From Bacteriovorax stolpii (GTDB lineage: Bacteria > Bdellovibrionota > UBA2428), in NCBI GenBank assembly GCA_945881775.1, contig CAMCVE010000003.1, positions 62,001 to 126,000 on the forward strand: 64,000 nucleotides of DNA, read 5' to 3'. Position numbers and translations under genes: made by a program. Below the pieces are notes generated by a model. The model had not been told where the DNA came from and did not search any database. It was given only the letters and a program-made list of their open reading frames with translations. Shown in pieces: positions 8,450-16,949 of the stretch. Every line of letters begins with the position of its first letter. Position 1 is the first letter of the stretch.

Positions 8450-11269
8450 ATGTCTCGCCCGTCCAAAGATTTCCTCCAGAACGCGATTTTTCTTCTCGAC
8501 GCCTCAAGCTACATTTTCCGAGCCTACTACGCCCTTCAACCCTCCTTAACGGCTCCCGACGGAACACCCACACATGCAACCTACGGGTTCATGCAGATGC
8601 TTCAGTCACTGCTCGACCAGCACCAAATCCAGCGCATCGTGCTTCTCTGGGATCAAAAAGAAAAGGGATACCGCCATAAGATCTACCCTGAATACAAGGC
8701 CAACCGCTCAGCGCCGCCCGAAGATTTGGGCGTTCAACTCGAGAACTGCAAACTTGGCGTCGACGCGATCGGTATCAAACAACTCGATGCTCCCGGTTTC
8801 GAAGCAGACGACCTCATTGCCACAATGATCGCTCACCATCCCGAAGAAAATTTTGTGATCGTTACAGGCGACAAGGACCTGCTGCAACTCATCGGTCCAC
8901 ATGTTTGGTGCCTCGACACCATGAAACAAAAATGGTCACACCTGGACGAGTGCCTCGAGAAATTTGGTGTCGAGCCTTCACTCGTTCCCGATGTGCAGGC
9001 ACTCTGCGGTGATTCCGTCGACAACGTGCCGGGAGCCCCTGGCGTGGGCCCCAAAACCGCGACTCAACTAATTCAGTACTATAAGTCGCTCGATGCGGTC
9101 CTGAAGGCCGCTTCTGACCGCCACTTATCCAGCGCAAATCCCTCCGACAAGGGAGACCCACTCAAAGGAAAAAAGATCGAAGCCATTGCAGAAAACTTAG
9201 AGCTCATAAGGACCTCACTCGCACTGGTTCAACTCTCACACGACGCTCCTGTGCCCAAAGATCTGTCGTGCTTCAATCGCTCGACTCCAGATTGGGGAAA
9301 GCTTCGCAATTTTACTGGAACGCTCGGATTCAACCGCATGTACGAGCAAGTTGAGAAACGCTACCAAAACGAAACTGGTGAGACTCCTGAAATCACTGGA
9401 ACAGAATCCACAAGTGACGGCCGCTTTGAACTCACGCGCGTGAATTCGCTGGAAGAGTTTCGTGAGCTGCTGAAGTCGCACGCCAGTGCGGATCGCCTCG
9501 CGCTCGACACCGAGACATTTTCTCTTGAGCGGACGGGTAAGGGCGACATGGTGGGGCTGAGCCTCGCCTTTGATTCTCAGCACGGCTACTATGTGCCGCT
9601 CAGGCATCAAGACAGCTCCGCAAATCTTGATCCCGCAGGAACTCTTGCCGCATTGGCTGAGTGGCTCACTGAGACCGCGCCGTTCGCACGCGTCGTGTTT
9701 CAGAACGCGAAGTACGACCTCCATGTTTTATCCCAAGAAGGCCTGCGCATCAGTGCCGAGCGCATCGACGACACGATGATAGCGAGTTTCGTGATCAACC
9801 CTTCTGAGCGCCATGGCATGGACCAGCTCGCGGCCAAACATCTTGGATACACCTGCATGAGTTTTGAAGAAGCTGTCGGCGAGCTCGAGAATTTTAGCTT
9901 TGTTGATGCCGAGCTCGCAACACGCTATGCGGCCGAAGATGCCGTGGTCACTTTTGCACTTTGGGAAAAACTTTCTGCCAAACTCGCAGACAACGAGCGC
10001 CTCCAACGTCTCTACAATGATCTCGATGCTCCTTTGGCCTCACTGCTCTTTGAAATCGAAGAAGTCGGCTGTGCGATCGATCTCGAAAAACTCACCGAGC
10101 TATCTGACGAGTTTCACAAGGAAGTCACTCGCCTCGAGGAGAATGCCATGTGTGTGCTCAGCGAACACGGCGTTCAAGTCGCAGCCGACTTCAATCTTGC
10201 GTCGACCAAACAACTTGCCAAAGTTCTCTTTGAAGATCTCAAATTGCCCGTTCTGAAGAAGGGGAAAACGGGTCCCTCGACGGACGCATCTGTTCTTGAA
10301 GAACTCGCACTCTCTCATCCGTTCCCGCACGCCCTGCTGGAGATCCGCGAAGTGCACAAGCTCCTGTCCACTTACATCGATGCCTTCCCCCGACTCGTGA
10401 GTCCACGGGACGGTCGACTCCACACGGACTTCTCGCAAACAGTGGCCGTGACGGGTCGTCTCTCATCTTCCAACCCAAACCTCCAAAACATTCCCATCCG
10501 CACTCCGCGGGGTCGGCGTATCCGCGAAGCCTTTAAGGCGTCCGAGGGCACGCGCCTTCTCGGCATCGACTACTCGCAGATTGAGTTGAGAATTCTCGCG
10601 CACATCTCTCGGGACCCAGAGCTTGTGCGCGCCTTCCAGGAGAACGCCGATATTCATCGTCGTACAGCAGCTCTGGTCATGAGTGTCGACGAAGACAAAG
10701 TGAGTTCCGACGATCGCCGCACCGCCAAGGCGATCAATTTCGGGATCATCTACGGTCAGACACCCTTTGGTCTCGCCAAGAGCCTTGGCATCGACCGCAA
10801 CAAAGCCAAAAAGTTTATCGACGATTACTTCAGGACTTACCCTGGCATTCAGCGCTACATGGACGAAGTCTTGAAGTCCGCACATGCCTCGGAGTCTGTC
10901 GAAACTCTCGCAGGTCGCGTGCGCTACTTGCCCGACCTCAAGTCCAAGAACCCCAATCTGCGCAATTTCGCCGAGCGTACGGCGATCAACTCTCCCATCC
11001 AGGGCACGGCCGCAGACCTCATCAAAAAGGCCATGCTCGATATCCGTCGCGAGGTCATGCCTCAGTACCCTAGCGTTAAAATGATCCTACAGATTCACGA
11101 CGAACTCCTCTTTGAAGTGCCCTCTGGCGTGGACATCCGCGCCTTCGAGGACGCCGTTCGGGTGCGCATGGAAAACCCAGATATTCTTAAGGATTTCATT
11201 GGTGAAAGCTTCCGGGTACCGATGAAAGCCGATGCCTCAGTCGGGGCTCACTGGGGGGCTCTCAAGTAA
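8450..11269 (+). CDS. polA: DNA polymerase I
   Basis: This polymerase fills gaps in Okazaki-fragment maturation and excision repair. At 939 residues it has all three parts. The 5'-3' exonuclease spans about 1-300 (FLLDASSYIFRAY, GFEADDLIA, CGDSVDNVPG). The 3'-5' exonuclease spans about 325-510 with its acidic residues intact (DTET, KYDLHV, AAEDAVVT), so proofreading is predicted. The polymerase domain spans about 545-939 (DYSQIELR, KAINFGIIYG, QIHDELLFEV). A terminator straddles the stop codon. It is transcribed alone and is divergent from the MBL hydrolase. Confidence 0.97.
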   Translation: MSRPSKDFLQNAIFLLDASSYIFRAYYALQPSLTAPDGTPTHATYGFMQMLQSLLDQHQIQRIVLLWDQKEKGYRHKIYPEYKANRSAPPEDLGVQLENCKLGVDAIGIKQLDAPGFEADDLIATMIAHHPEENFVIVTGDKDLLQLIGPHVWCLDTMKQKWSHLDECLEKFGVEPSLVPDVQALCGDSVDNVPGAPGVGPKTATQLIQYYKSLDAVLKAASDRHLSSANPSDKGDPLKGKKIEAIAENLELIRTSLALVQLSHDAPVPKDLSCFNRSTPDWGKLRNFTGTLGFNRMYEQVEKRYQNETGETPEITGTESTSDGRFELTRVNSLEEFRELLKSHASADRLALDTETFSLERTGKGDMVGLSLAFDSQHGYYVPLRHQDSSANLDPAGTLAALAEWLTETAPFARVVFQNAKYDLHVLSQEGLRISAERIDDTMIASFVINPSERHGMDQLAAKHLGYTCMSFEEAVGELENFSFVDAELATRYAAEDAVVTFALWEKLSAKLADNERLQRLYNDLDAPLASLLFEIEEVGCAIDLEKLTELSDEFHKEVTRLEENAMCVLSEHGVQVAADFNLASTKQLAKVLFEDLKLPVLKKGKTGPSTDASVLEELALSHPFPHALLEIREVHKLLSTYIDAFPRLVSPRDGRLHTDFSQTVAVTGRLSSSNPNLQNIPIRTPRGRRIREAFKASEGTRLLGIDYSQIELRILAHISRDPELVRAFQENADIHRRTAALVMSVDEDKVSSDDRRTAKAINFGIIYGQTPFGLAKSLGIDRNKAKKFIDDYFRTYPGIQRYMDEVLKSAHASESVETLAGRVRYLPDLKSKNPNLRNFAERTAINSPIQGTAADLIKKAMLDIRREVMPQYPSVKMILQIHDELLFEVPSGVDIRAFEDAVRVRMENPDILKDFIGESFRVPMKADASVGAHWGALK

Positions 11270-11291
11270 GCCCTCTTGGGAGCCGCCTTTT
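11257..11291 (+). terminator. Terminator overlapping the polA stop codon
   Basis: A 10-bp stem (11257-11266 with 11275-11284, one G-U pair) is followed by GCC and four T. The left arm contains the last polA codons, and the loop contains the TAA stop. Confidence 0.6.
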
Positions 11292-11294
11292 GCC

Positions 11295-11323
11295 TTGACC
11301 CTTCACGGCGCCCTCTTTAGGCT
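11295..11323 (+). promoter_or_regulatory. Sigma-70-like promoter for the 11358 gene
   Basis: TTGACC (11295-11300) is separated by 17 bases from TAGGCT (11318-11323). The gene start lies 35 bases further on. The -35 box is one mismatch from consensus and the -10 box is weaker. Confidence 0.4.
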
Positions 11324-11357
11324 GCGCCGCAACACGATCCATTCATAAGAGGACCTC

Positions 11358-12062
11358 ATGATGACATTTGTGAACAAAATCAAAACCGCAATACTCTTAG
11401 CGACTCTCTCTCTCTCGGGCGGCGCCAAGGCTCAAAGCACTCAAGATCTCACGGCCACCCTGCTCGAAGGTGTGCTCACACCCAAAGTCTACACAGGCTT
11501 CAAAGGCAAGATTCAGCCACTCTCACCGAAGTGGTACTGCGACGATCGTCGCTACTTCTGGAGCGTCAACTGGCAAGCCGAGATCAAAGATGTCGAAGTG
11601 AGTTTCGATCCCCAAAACCCCGATGACACCAAAGTCCACGTGGTCCTAAACGATTCAAGCGTTCACGCCCAGTACTTCAATAAGGGCGGAGTGACTTGCA
11701 CGTGGGACGGGGTCGAAGGCACGCTTTTCGTGGGTCGTGTCGATGTGGACTTCAGCCTCAAGGCTGTCGCCACCAAAGACTTCCCCGATATCAGCCTTGA
11801 CGGTCTGCGCATCTCGGACTTCCAAATGCGCAATGTGAGCATCTTGTACGCATCGGTCTTTGACGCCGGATTCAAGCAGTCTTCCAACGGCTTCGGCGAG
11901 TGGGTCGAGACAAACCTCAACAGCCTGATCGCGGGTTTCCTAAAGACGAGCCTCAAGCAGCGTCTCGACAAAGCGATCAACAAAGAAGTCGATCGCCGCC
12001 TGAAAGAGCGCGAAGGTCGCCAGCAAGGCACAGACCCCAAGGCCGTCGCCATCATGAACTGA
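11358..12062 (+). CDS. Secreted protein of unknown function
   Basis: This 234-residue protein has a signal peptide (residues about 1-25, with AKA just before QS as a likely cleavage site). The mature part is probably beta-rich in the middle (GTLFVGRVDVDFSLKA) and ends in a charged, helical tail rich in Lys/Arg/Glu. Two Cys (CDDRR, TCTWD) could form a disulphide in the periplasm. The 'EVSFDPQNPD' and 'VDVDFSLKA' stretches suggest a lipid-binding or LEA/YceI-like beta domain, but no family is certain. A sigma-70-like promoter precedes it and a strong terminator follows. Confidence 0.7.
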   Translation: MMTFVNKIKTAILLATLSLSGGAKAQSTQDLTATLLEGVLTPKVYTGFKGKIQPLSPKWYCDDRRYFWSVNWQAEIKDVEVSFDPQNPDDTKVHVVLNDSSVHAQYFNKGGVTCTWDGVEGTLFVGRVDVDFSLKAVATKDFPDISLDGLRISDFQMRNVSILYASVFDAGFKQSSNGFGEWVETNLNSLIAGFLKTSLKQRLDKAINKEVDRRLKEREGRQQGTDPKAVAIMN

Positions 12063-12098
12063 TTCCAGCGCGAATTCTTAGTTCAACGCTTGCCCGAC

Positions 12099-12140
12099 AG
12101 CGCGTCTTCGTGAAATGATCAAAGACGCGCTAATTTTTTA
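12099..12140 (+). terminator. Intrinsic terminator
   Basis: A perfect 10-bp stem, AGCGCGTCTT (12099-12108) with AAGACGCGCT (12122-12131), is followed by AA and six T. It ends the 11358-12062 transcript just before tRNA-Leu. Confidence 0.8.
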
Positions 12141-12148
12141 TCGAAATT

Positions 12149-12237
12149 GCCCTGGTGGTGGAATTGGTAGACACCCAGGACTTAAAATCCTGTGCTGCGA
12201 AAGCGGCGTACCGGTTCGACTCCGGTCTGGGGCACCA
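12149..12237 (+). tRNA. tRNA-Leu (anticodon UAA), CCA encoded
   Basis: The 89-base gene folds as a class II tRNA. The 7-bp acceptor stem (two wobble pairs) closes G1 with C72, followed by discriminator A and an encoded CCA. The anticodon arm holds TAA, which reads UUA and UUG. The variable arm is long (TGCTGCGAAAGCGGC region), as required for tRNA-Leu. The T-loop is GTTCGACTC. The encoded CCA forms part of the left arm of a following hairpin (see 12235-12341). Confidence 0.95.
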
Positions 12238-12341
12238 CATTGCGGCAAAAGTTGCCCTTTGGGGCAAGTTTTGAGCGCAATGTGGTTTCCCTTCCCAGCG
12301 GCAAAAGTTGCCCTTTGGGGCAAGTTTTGAGCGCAATGTGG
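12235..12341 (+). repeat. Duplicated hairpin element directly after tRNA-Leu
   Basis: A 44-base unit occurs twice, identical, at 12242-12285 and 12298-12341 (period 56). The first copy is the right part of a long near-perfect hairpin: CCACATTGCG (12235-12244) pairs with CGCAATGTGG (12276-12285), inside it CAAAA pairs with TTTTG, and inside that TTGCCC pairs with GGGCAA around a TTTG loop. The second copy keeps the inner stems but has lost the outer left arm. The outer left arm begins in the CCA of the tRNA. Confidence 0.85.
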
Positions 12342-12524
12342 ACGGCGAGTTTTTTGCGAAGCAAAAACAGAGCCGTGGGTATCCTCCAAAATTCCAATCA
12401 ACTCGCCCATTTCAGATTAAAACTCAATCTTCATAGAGACCCTGCGATTGGAAAACCTGCCCCACGCAGCGGGACTTAGTGTCCCGTTCTGACGAGTCCA
12501 CCCGGCTTTGACCCGAATAGAACC
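12342..12524. other. Non-coding stretch without recognised content
   Basis: Between the hairpin repeats and the sigma-54-like site I see no convincing open reading frame, RNA structure or repeat. The reading frames that cross it run through the hairpins and lack start signals. Confidence 0.5.
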
Positions 12525-12540
12525 TGGCACATCACGTGCA
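12525..12540 (+). promoter_or_regulatory. Sigma-54-type promoter candidate
   Basis: TGGCAC, five bases, then GTGCA: the -24 GG and -12 GC dinucleotides are present at the exact spacing that RpoN promoters require. It differs from the consensus TGGCACG-N4-TTGC at two positions (A for G at position 7, and G for T in the -12 box). Transcription would start near 12552, about 28 bases before the BON-domain gene. No rpoN gene lies in the window. Confidence 0.45.
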
Positions 12541-12579
12541 GCTCTCTCCTTTCGAAACTTTCAAAAAGGAGAAACTTGA

Positions 12580-12945
12580 ATGCATTTCGAACACAAATTC
12601 AAAAAACTTTTTCTGTCAGCCTTGCTCGTCATGGGAGCATTCACCGCCCAAAGCACCGAAGCTGAAGGAGGAAAAGTCACAGCCGTCGATCAATCGAAAG
12701 GCAGCAATGCGGACGTCGAAAGAACTCGGCAAATCCGCGAACGTATTGTTGACGACAAAACGCTCTCCACACAGGCGCACAACATCACCATCGTCACGAT
12801 GGGACAATACGTTACACTCCGAGGTAGCGTCGAGAGTTCACGCGAACGTCAAGTGATCCGTGATCACGTTCGCGCCGTACTGAACAACGCATCCATCAAT
12901 GAAAAATATCTCAGCGTTATCCAACCCTCGCCAGCAGCTCGCTAG
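12580..12945 (+). CDS. Periplasmic BON-domain protein
   Basis: This 121-residue protein has a signal peptide (about residues 1-25) and one BON domain (about 48-115). The domain shows the expected helix with RERIVDD, then 'LSTQAHNITIVTMGQYVTL' and the conserved RGSVESS turn. BON domains in OsmY and related proteins bind phospholipid or stabilise the envelope under stress. AAGGAG lies just before the ATG. It is followed after 33 bases by a stress-type glycine-zipper gene, and both appear to be driven from the sigma-54-like site at 12525. Confidence 0.85.
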   Translation: MHFEHKFKKLFLSALLVMGAFTAQSTEAEGGKVTAVDQSKGSNADVERTRQIRERIVDDKTLSTQAHNITIVTMGQYVTLRGSVESSRERQVIRDHVRAVLNNASINEKYLSVIQPSPAAR

Positions 12946-12978
12946 GCACAACCCCGATTCAATCAGGAGGAACTCACA

Positions 12979-13638
12979 ATGGAAAAAAAAGGAACTAAAG
13001 CGGTCTTTGGTATTTTCGATAATAAATTTTCCGCAGAGAACGGCGTGGAAGCCTTGAAAGAGGAGGGGTTTCGCATCTCTGACGTCTCGGTGCTCATGCC
13101 CACCGCAGACTCCACTAAGGAATTCGCACATGAGAAAGCCACGAAAGCTCCTGAAGGAGCCACAACGGGTGCCGCAAGCGGAGCTCTTTTGGGTGGAACG
13201 CTAGGCTGGCTCGCCGGAATTGGCACTCTCGCAATCCCAGGGATCGGACCTTTCGTTGCTGCTGGCCCAATCATGGCGGCTCTAGCCGGAGCTGGGGCAG
13301 GTAGCGTGATCGGCGGACTCACGGGGGCGCTCATCGGTCTCGGTGTTCCCGAATACGAAGCCAAACGCTACGAAGGGATCATCAAGAGCGGCGGAATTTT
13401 GCTCTCAGTGCACGTTGATGACAGCACCTGGAAAAAGAAAGCCTTCGAGATTCTCAAAGCGAGTGGCGCTCGGGACATTTCCGTTAGTTCGGAAGAATCG
13501 AGCAAGGACTCTTCCAAGGACGACGATGCCAAGCGTCGTGGACCCGGTTCCCCATTAGTGGCGGAGGGCTATGGGGACGATTTTACGCCTCGAGGCCCGA
13601 CAAGACATAGCTATTTTGGACCCGAGCGTCGACGCTAA
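12979..13638 (+). CDS. General-stress YflT/17M-like glycine-zipper membrane protein
   Basis: This 219-residue protein starts with a ferredoxin-like segment (AVFGIFDNKFSAENGVEAL, then GFRISDVSVLMP) typical of YflT/general stress protein 17M domains. A long Gly/Ala-rich hydrophobic segment (about 58-125) has glycine-zipper spacing and could insert in a membrane. A second short domain (SGGILLSVHVDD) and a disordered Ser/Asp/Lys tail follow. AGGAGG lies ahead of the ATG. Its partner is the BON-domain gene upstream. Family function is linked to envelope or osmotic stress; the precise role is unknown. Confidence 0.7.
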   Translation: MEKKGTKAVFGIFDNKFSAENGVEALKEEGFRISDVSVLMPTADSTKEFAHEKATKAPEGATTGAASGALLGGTLGWLAGIGTLAIPGIGPFVAAGPIMAALAGAGAGSVIGGLTGALIGLGVPEYEAKRYEGIIKSGGILLSVHVDDSTWKKKAFEILKASGARDISVSSEESSKDSSKDDDAKRRGPGSPLVAEGYGDDFTPRGPTRHSYFGPERRR

Positions 13639-13643
13639 GCGAA

Positions 13644-13679
13644 GCTGACCCTGGAGAGAATCATCTCTCTGGGGTCAGC
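13644..13679 (+). terminator. Strong hairpin at operon end
   Basis: GCTGACCC (13644-13651) pairs with GGGTCAGC (13672-13679), and GAGAGA pairs with TCTCTC around an ATCA loop. No T-run follows, so it may act as an mRNA 3' stabiliser or a weak terminator for the BON/zipper pair. Confidence 0.55.
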
Positions 13680-13767
13680 GCCTTGACGCTCTATCGCGAA
13701 CTCCACTGGAGCCCACGACCCTTAACCCTCTACACACTTGAGCAAAGTTCGTGTCATACTTAAAAGC

Positions 13768-15198
13768 ATGGGCAAACTCGTATTTTCGTCCTGCTTGGCT
13801 ATGTCCTGTTTTGTGGCTCGAGTGGGTCACGCATCCACCGACTGCCGTCAGATTCAAAGCCTGATCGACAACGCGAAGACATCTTCCTCACAAGTCACGA
13901 TCACCGTACCTGCTGGGGACTACACCTGCCAGGAACCCATTTTCATCGAGCGCGACAACATCAACCTCGTGGGGGCCGGCAAAGTTAAAATCAAGCTCGC
14001 CGACAACGCCAACGCACCCGTGATGGTCATTGGCTCGCGCCACACAAAATGGATGAAAGACCCCAAGACGGGTCGCGAAGACTTCTTTACGGTGACGGCA
14101 GACGGTTCTTCACAGATCAAGACCGTGCGCAACGTGCGTGTTTCGGGATTCGATATCGACGGCAACAAGGACAATCAAAGCTACGAGTGCTGGACACCAA
14201 ACGCCAAAACACCTCCCAGAAAACCCGGCGAGGCGATCTCCAATGCGACTTGCGACGGCACGGGCCCTTCGGCTATTCGCAACAACGGTATCACGATTCG
14301 CGGAGCCGAAGATATTCAGGTGAGCGATGTGATCCTCAACAACAATGCCTCAGGAGGCATGGTCACCGAAAAACACGTAGCTCGCCTCCGAGTGCAACGC
14401 ATGAAAGCCAGCCACAACTGGTTCGACGGCTTTGCTGGCTACCAAACTGAAAATTCGTCGATTGAAGATTCTGAACTCACCCGCAACCAAGGAGCGGGAG
14501 CTTCGCTCGACCTGAACTTTAACAACAACACATTCCTAAGAACCAACCTTTCGGACAACGCTCACCAAGGCGTCTTTGCTCGCGAACTCTCCGGCAACAA
14601 GTGGATTGATTCGGAGATTTCCTGCAATGGTTATCAAGGAGTCTTCCTTGCAAGCTCTCACGCGGGTCAAGTCGAGACCGCACAATTCAGGATCTTGTCG
14701 CGGCAGAAGGGTCACGCCGTCGGAGACGATCTCTCGCTCACAACGGCATTTTTCAGAGAGCTCATTCTCGCCGAGCAGACAAAACCCGAAAACCGTTTTC
14801 CACTCGAGGCTATACTGGCTCGGGCGAAAGACGAAAAACGTCCCCCCGAAGACGTTCTTGCCGAGATCTACAGTCAAGAAATTGCTGCAAAACGGGCTCG
14901 CTGCGCCAACGGCAACGAGTTTCAAAACACTCGAATCGCTTGCTCCGGAACAAAAAAACCTGAATGGGGCACCGGTCTGCGCATCAACGACGACGAGTGC
15001 ACCGCGAACTGCATCGACGCCGGAACTCGCGGCTACTTCGAAGCCCTTGAAGGCGACAAACGCAACAGTGCGGGAGCCATCACGGTCGGTACGACGGGGC
15101 TCCTCTCAGTCTCTGAAATGAAGACCTGCGGCAAGTCCACCAAGCCTTTGAGAGTCAAAGAGCCTTCAAAACCAACTAAAAGCCCAACACACCGTTAA
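13768..15198 (+). CDS. Secreted right-handed beta-helix protein
   Basis: This 476-residue protein has a signal peptide (about residues 1-23, GHAS site). It then shows beta-helix features: a pectate-lyase-like start (VTITVPAGDYTC, IERDNINLVGAG), repeated short strands ending in Asn ladders (NNGITIRGAEDI, ILNNNASGG, NFNNNTFLR, GNKWIDSE) and 'GYQGVFLASS'. Such proteins bind or cleave polysaccharide outside the cell; no catalytic triad can be assigned. Cys pairs in the last third suggest disulphides. A TTG ten codons upstream is an alternative start. The gene stands alone. Confidence 0.8.
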   Translation: MGKLVFSSCLAMSCFVARVGHASTDCRQIQSLIDNAKTSSSQVTITVPAGDYTCQEPIFIERDNINLVGAGKVKIKLADNANAPVMVIGSRHTKWMKDPKTGREDFFTVTADGSSQIKTVRNVRVSGFDIDGNKDNQSYECWTPNAKTPPRKPGEAISNATCDGTGPSAIRNNGITIRGAEDIQVSDVILNNNASGGMVTEKHVARLRVQRMKASHNWFDGFAGYQTENSSIEDSELTRNQGAGASLDLNFNNNTFLRTNLSDNAHQGVFARELSGNKWIDSEISCNGYQGVFLASSHAGQVETAQFRILSRQKGHAVGDDLSLTTAFFRELILAEQTKPENRFPLEAILARAKDEKRPPEDVLAEIYSQEIAAKRARCANGNEFQNTRIACSGTKKPEWGTGLRINDDECTANCIDAGTRGYFEALEGDKRNSAGAITVGTTGLLSVSEMKTCGKSTKPLRVKEPSKPTKSPTHR

Positions 15199-15333
15199 AA
15201 CACCCGAATCAACTCGGCGCTTCCCTTTGGACAACAAAAGGTCTAAGGTTCTCCTAAGTTCAACTGCTTCTTTCGAGTCTTCGGATATTTCAGTCCCAAT
15301 CCTCCTGAGCGGCCCCAAGCCATAGGAGGTTTT

Positions 15334-15651
15334 ATGGGTAAAAAATTGTATGTCGGTAATCTTCCCTTTTCCGCGACCGAGTCGTCGCTTACGAGCGCTT
15401 TCGGCTCTGTAGGCAGCGTCGAGTCGGCCAAGATCATTTCTGATCGCGACACCGGTCGCAGCAAAGGTTTCGGCTTCATCGAAATGTCGACCGAAGCTGA
15501 AGCTCGCGACGCAATCGCTAAGTTCAACGGCAATGACTTCGAAGGTCGTCCTCTGACGGTCACCGAAGCCAAGCCGATGGAACCCCGCGATAACCGCGGC
15601 GGTGGTGGCGGCGGCGGAAGCCGTGGCGGCGGTGGTGGCGGTCGCTGGTAA
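15334..15651 (+). CDS. RRM RNA-binding protein with glycine-rich tail
   Basis: This 105-residue protein has one RNA recognition motif (residues 3-80) with RNP2 LYVGNL and RNP1 KGFGFIEM, both with intact aromatic residues. A Gly/Arg tail (about 87-105) follows. Small RRM proteins of this type bind single-stranded RNA and are often cold-induced in bacteria. AGGAGG (15324-15329) sits at good spacing before the ATG. A very strong terminator follows, so this is a monocistronic, probably highly expressed gene. Regulation by temperature is likely for the family but not shown here. Confidence 0.95.
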   Translation: MGKKLYVGNLPFSATESSLTSAFGSVGSVESAKIISDRDTGRSKGFGFIEMSTEAEARDAIAKFNGNDFEGRPLTVTEAKPMEPRDNRGGGGGGGSRGGGGGGRW

Positions 15652-15680
15652 TCCAGCTTCTTCCAGAGCCAAAGCTCTAT

Positions 15681-15718
15681 AAAACCTGCGAAATCTTCGG
15701 ATTTCGCAGGTTTTTTTT
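15681..15718 (+). terminator. Strong intrinsic terminator with UUCG loop
   Basis: AAAACCTGCGAAAT pairs with ATTTCGCAGGTTTT around a C(UUCG)G tetraloop (15695-15700), ending in eight T. It closes the RRM gene. Confidence 0.93.
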
Positions 15719-15740
15719 GTTCAGCTATACTTAAGTCTCG

Positions 15741-16862
15741 ATGGCCGAAGAACAACGCCTTCCTAAGAAGAAACCCTCGTCCCCTGATTGGGCCCTCGAA
15801 ACAGGTCCCTTGCAGGCGCTCCTCAGCGATCCCGAGGTGAGCGAGGTCATGGTCAACGGGCCCCATTCGATCTTTGTCGAACGCGCAGGCGTGATCGAAC
15901 GCAGCGACTTGAGCTTTGCCTCGCAAGAAGAGCTTAACAAAATTGCTTCGGGCATCGCTCGACTCGCCGGCAAAGAAGTTTCCCGAAAGTTCCCTTACGC
16001 GGACGTCCGCCTCCCGGACGGATCTCGAGCCAACATCATCGTCGCTCCTGTTGCCGTCGAAGGCCCCGTTATCACCATCCGCAAAGCTCAATCGCAGATG
16101 CTCGATCTAAGAAATTTGGTCAAAGCTGACTTCTTCGACGAAAAGGTCCTCTACTTTTTGAATGTGTGCATCGCCGGTCGATTGAACATGATCGTCAGCG
16201 GAGGCACCAGCACAGGAAAGACGACACTTCTCAATGCCATCATCGGCTTGATTCCAAACTCAGAGCGCTTGGTGATCATCGAAGACACTCTGGAACTCGT
16301 GATTCGCCAAGACAATGTGGCCCGGCTCGAAGCAAGAGATGAGAGCACCTACGACGAAGGCTTCGACACCAAACGCCTGGTGCGAAATGCGCTTCGCATG
16401 CGCCCCGACCGCATTATCGTTGGTGAAACTCGCGGCGGAGAGGCTTGGGACATCCTGCAGGCCATGAACTCCGGCCACGAGGGCAGCATGACCGCAATCC
16501 ACGCCAATTCAGCCACGAGTGCGCTTCACAAACTCGAAGCCTTCGTGCTCATCGAAGAGAGCGGCATCTCTTCGCTCCTCGTTAGGCAGCATATGGCCGA
16601 CATCCTCAACGTCATCGTCCAGGTCGAAAGAGACGCTCATGGACACCGTCATATTTCCGAGATTGCAGAAGTTATCGGCCTCAAAGAAGGAAAAATCCTT
16701 ACTCAATCCTTGTTTAGACGACAAGAAGGCCAGGGAATCAAGTCCTGTGGAGTCACTCCAAAGTTCCTTGAGCGCCAGAAAAAGGCTTCGAGTTTGGTCT
16801 TTCCTCCGAACTTCTTTGATCCCACCAAGGCGATCGTGCTCGAAGGCTTCACTAAGAAGTAG
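15741..16862 (+). CDS. CpaF/TadA-family secretion ATPase
   Basis: This is a hexameric ATPase of the type II/IV secretion superfamily, CpaF branch (373 residues). An N-terminal domain (about 17-120: [29 protein letters not shown]) precedes the motor with Walker [10 protein letters not shown] (154-162), the Asp box IIEDTLEL, Walker B RIIVGE and the His box MTAIHAN. It would power pilus assembly or secretion at the inner membrane. No tad or pilus genes (rcpA, tadB/C, flp) lie nearby, so it is either an orphan or works with machinery encoded elsewhere. Confidence 0.9.
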   Translation: MAEEQRLPKKKPSSPDWALETGPLQALLSDPEVSEVMVNGPHSIFVERAGVIERSDLSFASQEELNKIASGIARLAGKEVSRKFPYADVRLPDGSRANIIVAPVAVEGPVITIRKAQSQMLDLRNLVKADFFDEKVLYFLNVCIAGRLNMIVSGGTSTGKTTLLNAIIGLIPNSERLVIIEDTLELVIRQDNVARLEARDESTYDEGFDTKRLVRNALRMRPDRIIVGETRGGEAWDILQAMNSGHEGSMTAIHANSATSALHKLEAFVLIEESGISSLLVRQHMADILNVIVQVERDAHGHRHISEIAEVIGLKEGKILTQSLFRRQEGQGIKSCGVTPKFLERQKKASSLVFPPNFFDPTKAIVLEGFTKK

Positions 16863-16949
16863 TGGGCCGCACGGCCTGCAGCCTTAAAATTTTATTGATT
16901 CATAAAAACTTCTCGCATCTCCAGTCATTTCATCGTTATCTATGAAGTC

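Noticed and set aside
12235-12341. CRISPR array
   Set aside because: Only two copies exist, the spacing segment is 12 bases, and no cas gene is near.
12149-12341. Integrated element at tRNA-Leu
   Set aside because: No copy of the tRNA 3' end is repeated downstream as an att site, and no integrase or cargo genes follow; the recombinase at 2605 is 9 kb away.
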